From assembly GCA_902826165.1 (NCBI GenBank), contig CADEDV010000008.1, positions 6,320 to 70,319 on the forward strand: DNA of 64,000 nt, read 5' to 3'. Source of the DNA: an uncultured Bacteroidota bacterium. GTDB taxonomy: Bacteria > Bacteroidota > Bacteroidia > Chitinophagales > Chitinophagaceae. The notes under the pieces were generated by a model. It was not told the origin of the DNA. It did not search any database and saw only the letters and a program-made list of their open reading frames with translations. Shown here piece by piece: positions 26,140-33,032 of this stretch (within the stretch, counting starts at the first letter, position 1; each line of letters starts with the position of its first letter). The position numbers were made by a program, and so were the translations under genes.

Positions 26140-26724
26140 CTATAATCGTACAGACCCGAGCAATTTGCTGAAAGTGGTGGCATCCAGTCCGAGATAAGAA
26201 GCGAGGTATTTATGCGGGATAATTTGCAGCACATGCGGGCTTCTGTTCAAAAGTGTCCTGAACTTTTCTTCAGCACTGAAACATTGTAATTCTATCTGTC
26301 TTTCCAACACTCCCTTCAATACAAAAGCCGTCAGTTTCAGTATCATTTTCTGGATATTGGGATATTGATCGCAGAGTTCATCAACTTGTTTGTACGTAGT
26401 GCGGAGAAAGCGGCTGCCGGTCAGCGTCTCCAGGAAATACAGAGAAGGTGTTTGTGTCAGGAAAGAATCGGCAACCCCTGAAAAAGAAGGCGGATACATG
26501 AATACAATAGTGGCTTCCCTTTTTTCTCCGCCGATATAAAAAGCCCTTTGCACTCCTTCCAGTACAAAATAAAGATGTCGTTCTGTTTCACCGGCGGCGG
26601 TTAGGATTGTTTTACGCTTACATTCAAACGGCTGCCAGATAGCAGTTAACGCATCCAGTTCTTCCCCCTTCAATGGGAAAGCACTGCTGATAAAAGTCCT
26701 GAGTTGTTCTGTATCTGTCATCAT
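26140..26724 (-). CDS. Crp/Fnr-family transcriptional regulator
   Basis: 194 residues. A cyclic-nucleotide-binding-type beta barrel spans about 20-125 (KRKTILTAAGETERHLYFVLEGVQRAF) and a short C-terminal segment with helix-turn-helix-like sequence (IPHKYLASYLGLDATTFSKLLGSVRL) ends the protein. No N-terminal Fe-S cysteine cluster is present, so it is not a classical oxygen-sensing Fnr. Divergently oriented to the DNA polymerase IV gene. Target and effector unknown. Confidence 0.85.
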   Translation of the reverse strand: MMTDTEQLRTFISSAFPLKGEELDALTAIWQPFECKRKTILTAAGETERHLYFVLEGVQRAFYIGGEKREATIVFMYPPSFSGVADSFLTQTPSLYFLETLTGSRFLRTTYKQVDELCDQYPNIQKMILKLTAFVLKGVLERQIELQCFSAEEKFRTLLNRSPHVLQIIPHKYLASYLGLDATTFSKLLGSVRL

Positions 26725-26790
26725 ATTTTCTATACCTCAAATATAATTTATCGGCACTGGCAAATAACAACCTCTTGCCCGAAAGAAATT

Positions 26791-26798
26791 TATCTTTA
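26791..26798 (+). promoter_or_regulatory. Candidate -7 box before the polymerase IV gene
   Basis: TATCTTTA stands 7 nt before the ATG at 26806, like the boxes before rimM and trmD. No convincing -33 box is seen. Confidence 0.3.
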
Positions 26799-26805
26799 TA
26801 CCCGG

Positions 26806-27975
26806 ATGGCAGACACAAAAAGATATATCGCCCATTTTGACCTCGATTCATTCTTTGTTTCCGTGGAGATCCGTAATGATTCTTCACTGAAAGGAAAACC
26901 TGTGCTGGTCGGAGGTTATGAACGGGGTGTAGTGGCCGCCTGCAGCTATGAGGCCCGGAAGTTTGGTATCCATTCGGCCATGCCAATGAAAAAAGCGATG
27001 CAGCTATGCCCTCAGGCCATTGTTACCAATGCCAGCCGCAGTGATTACAGCAAATATTCCCGTTGGGTCACCGATATCATTGCTGCAAGAGTACCCTTAT
27101 TTGAAAAAGCATCCATTGATGAATTTTATATTGACCTCACGGGTATGGATAAGTTTTTTGGCGTGAGTAAATATGCTAAAGAATTACGAAAAGCAATCAC
27201 TACCGAAACCGGCTTACCTATTTCCTGTGGGCTATCATCCGCAAGATTTATCAGCAAGATGGCCACCAATGAAGCCAAGCCCAATGGCTTCTTAGAAATC
27301 CCCCATGGAAAAGAAATGGATTTTTTATGGCCGCTGGGTATTGAGAAAATTAATGGAGTAGGCAAACAGACCGAACAACAGCTGAAAAATTTTGGTATCT
27401 ATACGATAGAAGATATTGCTAAAACACCTATTGAGCTGATGGAAAAATATGCCGGTAAATGGGGAGAATCATTATGGCATAAAGCACATGGTATTGGCAG
27501 CGCTGAGATCACAGCAGACTGGGAGCAAAAAAGTATGAGCCATGAAAATACGTTTGATACCGATTATACAGATGTGAGTTTCCTGCATAAAGAATTAGTA
27601 CGCTTAACCGAAAAGACAGCTTATTCACTTCGTGAAGATGAAAAGCTGACCGGTTGTGTAACTGTTAAAATACGTTATTCAGATTTTGAAACCACTTCCA
27701 GGCAGGAAACAGTTGATTATACGGCTCTCGACGATGTACTAATCGCCAAAGTAAAAGACCTGTTCAACAAAAGCTACCAGCAAGGAAGACCCGTACGATT
27801 ATTGGGAGTCCGGTTCAGCCAGATGATCCCTTTCACCATGCAGATGAGCTTATTTGACAATAACGTGGAGAAACTAAACCTTTACAAAGCTGTTGATGAA
27901 ATTAAAGACAGGTTTGGCAGTAAACTCGTTACTAAAGCTGTTACGGTTAAAAATAAACCCGGCCAGCAAGGATAA
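26806..27975 (+). CDS. dinB: DNA polymerase IV (Y-family translesion polymerase)
   Basis: 389 residues from MADTKRYIAHFDLDSFF; the frame is open upstream, but conserved sequence starts here. Catalytic acidic residues are in HFDLDSFFVSVE and KASIDEFYIDLTG. The fingers/palm motif ACSYEARKFGI and the HhH segment INGVGKQTEQQLKNFGI follow, and the little-finger domain covers about 230-345. The usual C-terminal clamp-binding peptide is seen as QMSLFDN. It copies past DNA damage. Confidence 0.95.
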   Translation: MADTKRYIAHFDLDSFFVSVEIRNDSSLKGKPVLVGGYERGVVAACSYEARKFGIHSAMPMKKAMQLCPQAIVTNASRSDYSKYSRWVTDIIAARVPLFEKASIDEFYIDLTGMDKFFGVSKYAKELRKAITTETGLPISCGLSSARFISKMATNEAKPNGFLEIPHGKEMDFLWPLGIEKINGVGKQTEQQLKNFGIYTIEDIAKTPIELMEKYAGKWGESLWHKAHGIGSAEITADWEQKSMSHENTFDTDYTDVSFLHKELVRLTEKTAYSLREDEKLTGCVTVKIRYSDFETTSRQETVDYTALDDVLIAKVKDLFNKSYQQGRPVRLLGVRFSQMIPFTMQMSLFDNNVEKLNLYKAVDEIKDRFGSKLVTKAVTVKNKPGQQG

Positions 27976-28015
27976 GTTCATCCTTCTTATCTTCGTCCTC
28001 CTTAAAACAATTGTT

Positions 28016-29377
28016 ATGTCACAAGTTTGGAAAGAATACCAGGAAAAAAATAAAGACCGTTTTCTGAGTGAAATGCTGGACCTGCTCCGCATTCCTTCTG
28101 TCAGTGCGAAAAGCGAACATAAAGCTGATATGCTAACCTGTGCTGAAGCCGTTAAAAAAAGTATGCTGGATGCCGGCTGTGACAAAGCCGAAGTAATGGC
28201 TACTGACGGACATCCTGTGGTATATGGCGAAAAACTGATCGATCCATCAAAACCAACTGTATTGGTATATGGGCACTATGATGTGCAGCCTGCTGAGCCG
28301 CTGGAATTGTGGACAAACCCGCCTTTTGAGCCAACGATCATTGATGGAAAAGTGTTTGCCCGGGGAAGTGCGGATGATAAAGGACAGTTCTATATGCATG
28401 TAAAGGCACTGGAAACACTGGTGAAGACAAATACGATGACCACCAATATCAAATTCCTGATCGAAGGAGAAGAAGAAGTAGGTTCTCCCAATCTCGGAAA
28501 ATTTGTGGCCGCTCATAAAGACCTTTTGAAAGCCGATGTGATCCTGATCAGTGACAGCTCGATGCTGAGCATGGAAAATCCTTCACTCGATACAGGTGTT
28601 CGTGGCCTGAGTTATATTGAAGTGGAAGTTACAGCAGCTAACAGGGATCTTCATAGTGGTACATATGGCGGAGCGGTAGCCAACCCGATCACCATCCTGG
28701 CAAAAATGATCGCTTCCTGTCACGATGAAAATAATCATATTACCATCCCTGGTTTTTATGATGATGTGGTAGTGGCCGGGCCAGAAGAAAGAGCATTGAT
28801 CAATAAAGCACCGTATGATGAAAAAGAATACAGTGATGAACTGGGAGTGAAAGAACTCTGGGGCGAAAAAGGATATACTACCTATGAAAGAACCGGTATC
28901 CGTCCCACCATTGAGATCAATGGTATCTGGGGTGGCTACCAGGGCGAGGGTGCCAAAACTGTTTTACCATCCAAAGCAACGGCAAAAATTTCAGCCAGGC
29001 TTGTTCCCAACCAGTCTTCCCATAAAATGACGGAAAAGCTGCTGAATTATTTTACCAGCATTGCCCCGGCGTCCGTTACTGTAAAAGCATTTGAGCACCA
29101 TGGCGGTGAACCATACATGACGCCTATTGACAGCAAAGGTTATAAAGCAGCTTCCAAGGCTGTGGAAACAACTTTTGGCAAAGCCCCCATCCCCGTTCGT
29201 GGCGGTGGCAGTATCCCCATCTGTTCTATTTTAGAAAGAGAACTGGGCATTAAAATCATCTTTATGGGTTTTGGACTGGATAATGACAACCTGCATAGTC
29301 CAAACGAGAAGTATAATATTGAGAACTATTATAAGGGCATTGAGACGATCCCTTATTTCCATAAGTTTTTTTCGTAA
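28016..29377 (+). CDS. M20-family dipeptidase/metallopeptidase
   Basis: 453 residues from MSQVWKEYQEKNK. Metal-site motifs: YGHYDVQP, RGSADDKGQF, EGEEEVGSPN, and the late histidine in DNDNLHSPNEKY. The dimerisation domain sits at about 200-370. The arrangement matches cytosolic di-/tripeptidases of the M20 family (PepV/CNDP type). Possible natural substrates are dipeptides; not decidable from sequence. Confidence 0.92.
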   Translation: MSQVWKEYQEKNKDRFLSEMLDLLRIPSVSAKSEHKADMLTCAEAVKKSMLDAGCDKAEVMATDGHPVVYGEKLIDPSKPTVLVYGHYDVQPAEPLELWTNPPFEPTIIDGKVFARGSADDKGQFYMHVKALETLVKTNTMTTNIKFLIEGEEEVGSPNLGKFVAAHKDLLKADVILISDSSMLSMENPSLDTGVRGLSYIEVEVTAANRDLHSGTYGGAVANPITILAKMIASCHDENNHITIPGFYDDVVVAGPEERALINKAPYDEKEYSDELGVKELWGEKGYTTYERTGIRPTIEINGIWGGYQGEGAKTVLPSKATAKISARLVPNQSSHKMTEKLLNYFTSIAPASVTVKAFEHHGGEPYMTPIDSKGYKAASKAVETTFGKAPIPVRGGGSIPICSILERELGIKIIFMGFGLDNDNLHSPNEKYNIENYYKGIETIPYFHKFFS

Positions 29378-29425
29378 GTGTAAGATTAAGCACCCCTAAT
29401 TACATAAAGGAATTTAGACACAGAT

Positions 29426-29460
29426 AAATAATGCCTCACCTAAAAAATGAGGCATTATTT
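29426..29460. terminator. Bidirectional terminator between the M20 peptidase and a convergent gene
   Basis: 13-bp perfect stem AAATAATGCCTCA / TGAGGCATTATTT (29426-29438 and 29448-29460) with A/T-rich flanks on both sides. The stop codon of the minus-strand gene lies inside the stem. Confidence 0.8.
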
Positions 29461-30774
29461 AATAATCCAAACATCTTTTCGAGCTATAAAAAATTTATTT
29501 AAATCTTTAAATATAGGTTCTTCGAATTTCGTTGGAACGCAAAGTTTTCTCGACCCTAGGTTTTCTATTATGTTTAGAAGAATCCAATGATTTTTAAGCA
29601 AATAGCTGTCCCCAAGAACAAAGGTCTTTTTCCCAGAAGTATTTAAAAGAAGAAACTTATTCCCAGTTAAAACAAGAGAATTATCACTCGCCAATTTAGC
29701 TTTTTTCATAAGTGGTATCATTTTGCTAAAACTAATAATCCCGGGTTCATTATTAATCCTTATATACTCATTAATTCTACTTGAATATAAAGAAGAATCA
29801 ATCGATAGTTTTATTCCTGGCGAATCAAATTGCCTTTGCGTAAATCTGAAAATATACTGATCTACTCCAATCAAATTATAATTTATCAAATGAACATCTC
29901 TTCGCAATTTTTCTTGCTGCTGCAAATAAAGCACAGGATAAAAATCATTATCATTATAGGATAAAAGTATAGCATTAAGTGGGCATGACCTAAGTGAATT
30001 TCTTACTTGAATCAAATAACTATCAGGATATAACCCTAAAGGTAATTTCATTGATCTAGCCCTTTCATTAGCAAATGTCAACATTAGGTGAAAATGGGCT
30101 ACTACTTCGTTTGCGTATTTAATTCCAATCGGACCGACACTTGTTTGGTACAAAGAATCTCTTTCCATAAGTTTTTTATAACAGGCGATTGATTTCTTCG
30201 AAAGCAAATCAAGGATTTCAATTTGGCTTTCTGTCAGGCAATTAACATCCTTTTTTAAGCTCCATTGGTTTCCAGGATTGTCATCCTGATCTCTTATTAA
30301 ATCATAAAAAGCCTGGTCATAAGCTCTCCCCAATATATATAATTCATCATCATCAAGAGTCTGTTTCTTTTCTAAGCTATCAATTACGTCATTATACCAA
30401 CCTGGATAGTTGTATAGAATTTGAATATTAAAATTCCTTATGAGATAGTCATCAATAAAATCTGAAACTCTGGCTGGTTTTATCCCCTTATTTTCCCTAA
30501 AACTTAATTGGGAGTATCCAGTATCGAGGCTACTATAAAATATCTGATGTTTAAAAGGATACAAAAGCCCATTTTCATAGCGATTTGAAGACACAACAAA
30601 ACCTTCCTTTCTTTTCTCGAATTTAATAAATCCATCCTCTTCATAATCTACTATATAAGATTGAGCAAATTTCATTACAACATCCTCAATCTTGATTTTA
30701 CCAAAATTTGTTGATTGAGATATTCCTGAAAAGAAAAAACAAATTGAAAGGAGAAGGGTGTATGACCTTTTCAT
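29455..30774 (-). CDS. Secreted protein of unknown function with a DUF2723-like C-terminal motif
   Basis: 439 residues starting with signal peptide MKRSYTLLLSICFFFSGISQS. The region is visibly A/T-richer than its neighbours. The stretch LLSYNDNDFYPVLYLQQQ followed by KLRRDVHLINYNLIGV resembles the xDNDxxPLxYxQ...RRDVxxINxxLL pattern at the C-terminal side of DUF2723 membrane proteins of Bacteroidota; here there is no membrane part. I know no function. Base composition and position between two housekeeping genes suggest later acquisition. Confidence 0.75.
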   Translation of the reverse strand: MKRSYTLLLSICFFFSGISQSTNFGKIKIEDVVMKFAQSYIVDYEEDGFIKFEKRKEGFVVSSNRYENGLLYPFKHQIFYSSLDTGYSQLSFRENKGIKPARVSDFIDDYLIRNFNIQILYNYPGWYNDVIDSLEKKQTLDDDELYILGRAYDQAFYDLIRDQDDNPGNQWSLKKDVNCLTESQIEILDLLSKKSIACYKKLMERDSLYQTSVGPIGIKYANEVVAHFHLMLTFANERARSMKLPLGLYPDSYLIQVRNSLRSCPLNAILLSYNDNDFYPVLYLQQQEKLRRDVHLINYNLIGVDQYIFRFTQRQFDSPGIKLSIDSSLYSSRINEYIRINNEPGIISFSKMIPLMKKAKLASDNSLVLTGNKFLLLNTSGKKTFVLGDSYLLKNHWILLNIIENLGSRKLCVPTKFEEPIFKDLNKFFIARKDVWIIK

Positions 30775-30781
30775 AATTTTG
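30774..30781 (+). promoter_or_regulatory. Candidate -7 box before the S4-domain gene
   Basis: TAATTTTG, an exact TAnnTTTG match, lies 4 nt before the ATG at 30786 and overlaps the start codon of the divergent secreted-protein gene. Confidence 0.35.
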
Positions 30782-30785
30782 TTTA

Positions 30786-31175
30786 ATGTCCGAAACTAAA
30801 GAAAAACTCCGTCTCGACAAATATCTCTGGGCTATCCGTTTGTTCAAAACAAGAAGCCTGGCCACTACAGCCTGCAACAGTGGTAAAGTGAAATATGAAG
30901 AAGAACAGGCCAAGCCCGGTAAGAATGTTCATTTGGGGGATATCTATGATGTAAGAACCGAAGGCAAACGCTGGCGAATTAAAGTGATTGGCTTACTACA
31001 TACCCGGGTGAAATACGAAGAAGCCATCAAATATTATCTTGATATTACTCCTGAAGAAGAACTGGAACGCCTGAAATACCAGGCCGCCAGTTTCCATACC
31101 GGCAAAAGGCCCAGTAAGATCGGCCGACCTACCAAGAAAGAGAGAAGGGACCTTGATGATTTTATGGATGACTAA
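30786..31175 (+). CDS. S4-domain RNA-binding protein, Hsp15-like
   Basis: 129 residues. An S4 domain (RLDKYLWAIRLFKTRSLATTACNSGKVKYE) is followed by a beta segment and a basic tail (KRPSKIGRPTKKERRDLDDF). This is the architecture of Hsp15 (HslR), which binds free 50S subunits carrying nascent chains during heat stress. The next gene is a small heat-shock protein, which fits. Confidence 0.92.
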   Translation: MSETKEKLRLDKYLWAIRLFKTRSLATTACNSGKVKYEEEQAKPGKNVHLGDIYDVRTEGKRWRIKVIGLLHTRVKYEEAIKYYLDITPEEELERLKYQAASFHTGKRPSKIGRPTKKERRDLDDFMDD

Positions 31176-31216
31176 AGGGTATCTGTAAAAGTTACATCAT
31201 CTTACAACAGAAAGTA

Positions 31217-31230
31217 CTGATCAATATCAG
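31217..31230. promoter_or_regulatory. FNR/CRP-like site upstream of hsp20
   Basis: CTGAT-CAAT-ATCAG, a perfect 5+5 palindrome that differs from the FNR consensus TTGAT-N4-ATCAA by its outer bases. It is 91 nt before the hsp20 ATG. Related sites stand before ccoI, ccoS, ric and nos. Confidence 0.5.
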
Positions 31231-31246
31231 CAACAGGATAATCTTA

Positions 31247-31267
31247 GTCATTGGTTTTCCCAATGAC
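31247..31267. repeat. 8-bp inverted repeat in the hsp20 upstream region
   Basis: GTCATTGG and CCAATGAC flank TTTTC, between the FNR-like site and the hsp20 start. It may be an operator or a hairpin in the leader; there is no T-run after it, so it is not an obvious terminator. Confidence 0.4.
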
Positions 31268-31320
31268 CACATTTTACATTGCTCTCGTCAATAATATTCA
31301 TTCATCCCTAAATACAAGAT

Positions 31321-31773
31321 ATGGAAAACAAAGCTGTAGAAAAACACAGAACCTCCTGGCCTACTTTGTTTGACAGTGGCTGGATGGAAAAATTCTTTAA
31401 TGCCCCGATCGACGAATTTTTTAATATGGGCAAAGTGATGAATGTACCCGCTGTAAACGTGTCAGAAACTGACAAAGAATTCAAACTCTGCGTAGCTGCT
31501 CCTGGTATGGAAAAGAAAGATTTTAAGGTAGAAGCGTATGACGATATGCTGACCATCAGTGCCGAGAAAGAAAAAGAAGAGAAAGAAGAAAAAAATGGCC
31601 GCTTCAACCGTCGTGAATATAATTACAGCAGCTGGAGCAGGAGTTTTACCCTTCCTGAAAACTGTGATGCGGGCAAGATTGCCGCAGAATATAAAAACGG
31701 GGAATTAAAGGTCGTGATCCCTAAAACAGAGATCATTGCACCTAAGAAAATCAAAAACATTTCTGTGAACTAA
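31321..31773 (+). CDS. Small heat-shock protein (Hsp20/alpha-crystallin)
   Basis: 150 residues. The alpha-crystallin domain spans about 40-140 (VNVSETDKEFKLCVAAPGMEKKDFKVEAYDD split over two strands; ends with KNGELKVVIPK). The C-terminal IxI/V motif is replaced by IKNISVN. It is an ATP-independent holdase. An FNR-like site upstream hints at control by oxygen state as well as stress. Confidence 0.94.
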   Translation: MENKAVEKHRTSWPTLFDSGWMEKFFNAPIDEFFNMGKVMNVPAVNVSETDKEFKLCVAAPGMEKKDFKVEAYDDMLTISAEKEKEEKEEKNGRFNRREYNYSSWSRSFTLPENCDAGKIAAEYKNGELKVVIPKTEIIAPKKIKNISVN

Positions 31774-31799
31774 CAGTAACAGGATGGCCCGGAAGGGCG

Positions 31800-31838
31800 G
31801 CCCATGCCAGTAGCTGAAAGGCATGGGCTTTTTATTTT
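31800..31838. terminator. Terminator after hsp20, shared with the convergent regulator gene
   Basis: GCCCATGCC / GGCATGGGC stem (31800-31808 and 31820-31828), followed by TTTTTATTTTAG. The T-run overlaps the stop of the minus-strand gene. Confidence 0.85.
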
Positions 31839-32898
31839 AGTACAGCAGGTTCTTCAGCTTATCCAGATTGATGATGCTGATCTTACCTTCTTTTATCTCA
31901 ATCAGTTTCTCATTCTTGAAATCGCTCAGGGTCCTGATCAGCGATTCAGTAGCCGTGCCCACATAATGTGCAATATCCTCTCTCGAAATTTCAATAGGCT
32001 TATTCTCACCGGCAGCATTGAATTTGCCATGAATATCTACTAATGCCTTTGCCACTCTTTTCCGCAAAGAACTATAGGCAAGACTTAATAATCTTTCTTC
32101 TTTCTCTTTCACATTCTGGGTGATGATGCGGATGAACTTGGAAGCCACCACAATATCACCGGCAATCATTTCCTGGAATTCATCTCTCGGTATCTGGATG
32201 ATCTCCGTTTCTTCAAGAGCTACCGTTGAATCATCATAATTTTTTTCCTCGATCAGGGCAGGATAGCCGATAAAATCGCCATCGCTGTACAGGTCGGTGA
32301 TATATTCCTTGCCATCTTCGTGTGTCTTGAATCCTTTCACTTTCCCTTTCACCACATAATACAGGAATCTCGGTCTCTTTCCTTCGCCATAGATCACCTG
32401 CTTTTTGGAATATAATTCTGAATTATAATTATCCAGGTTGAATTGCAGCATACCATTGGCACGAAGATCATTCGCCAGTTCACTCAATCCTTTCCCCGTA
32501 GCACTGTATTTTTTTTGCAATACATCAATTTTCTTCAGCCGGGATTCAATCGCATTCATCAGCTCGATCTCTTCAAAAGGCTTGGTCACATAATCATCCG
32601 CACCCATTTCCATTCCTTTGCGGAGATCACTCCGCTCAGCTTTGGCCGTTAAAAAGATCAGGGGAATATCTTCTGTTTCCGGATTTTTGCGGAGCAGGTG
32701 TAAAACACCGTATCCATCCAGTTCCGGCATCATAATATCACAAACGATCAGGTCTGGTTTTTCGGCTAAAGCAGCTTCCACTCCTCTCTTTCCATTTTCT
32801 GCGGTAACAGTTCTATAGCCTCCAAGAGATAGTATTTCTGCTGTATTTTCCCTGATATCTTCATTATCATCGATGATCAGGATAGTGCGTTGGGTCAT
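31837..32898 (-). CDS. Response regulator with Crp/Fnr output (REC-cNMP-HTH)
   Basis: 353 residues in three parts: receiver domain 1-125 (phospho-acceptor Asp54 in LIVCDIMMPELDGYG, Lys in VTKPFEE), a cyclic-nucleotide-binding-type barrel at about 150-260, and a Crp-type winged helix at about 275-345 (ISREDIAHYVGTATESLIRTLSDF). A kinase can thus switch a Crp/Fnr-type DNA reader. No Fe-S cysteines are present. Divergent from ccoI, and several FNR-like sites nearby make it the leading candidate to control the cbb3/nos/hsp20 set. No kinase gene is adjacent; the orphan PAS kinase at 42.2-43.8 kb is a possible partner. Confidence 0.92.
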   Translation of the reverse strand: MTQRTILIIDDNEDIRENTAEILSLGGYRTVTAENGKRGVEAALAEKPDLIVCDIMMPELDGYGVLHLLRKNPETEDIPLIFLTAKAERSDLRKGMEMGADDYVTKPFEEIELMNAIESRLKKIDVLQKKYSATGKGLSELANDLRANGMLQFNLDNYNSELYSKKQVIYGEGKRPRFLYYVVKGKVKGFKTHEDGKEYITDLYSDGDFIGYPALIEEKNYDDSTVALEETEIIQIPRDEFQEMIAGDIVVASKFIRIITQNVKEKEERLLSLAYSSLRKRVAKALVDIHGKFNAAGENKPIEISREDIAHYVGTATESLIRTLSDFKNEKLIEIKEGKISIINLDKLKNLLY

Positions 32899-32932
32899 GC
32901 GGGATATTTTGGTGAATCGGGCTGCAAAATAG

Positions 32933-32949
32933 TCAAAAGAGTCTTTTGA
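32933..32949. promoter_or_regulatory. 17-bp palindrome between the REC-Crp regulator and ccoI
   Basis: TCAAAAGA-G-TCTTTTGA, perfect 8+8 arms around one base. It overlaps the first bases of the FNR-like site that follows, so two proteins, or two modes of one protein, could compete here. Confidence 0.4.
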
Positions 32950-32959
32950 TAAAAATCAG
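32946..32959. promoter_or_regulatory. FNR-like site upstream of ccoI
   Basis: TTGAT-AAAA-ATCAG matches the FNR consensus at nine of ten defined bases; 73 nt before the ccoI ATG and 48 nt before the divergent regulator's ATG. Confidence 0.6.
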
Positions 32960-33032
32960 CTTTAACGGTGAAGTTACTCATACCCCCCCAGACCTCCTCC
33001 TTTTACTTTAGCAGCCTTAGATTACGGAAACT

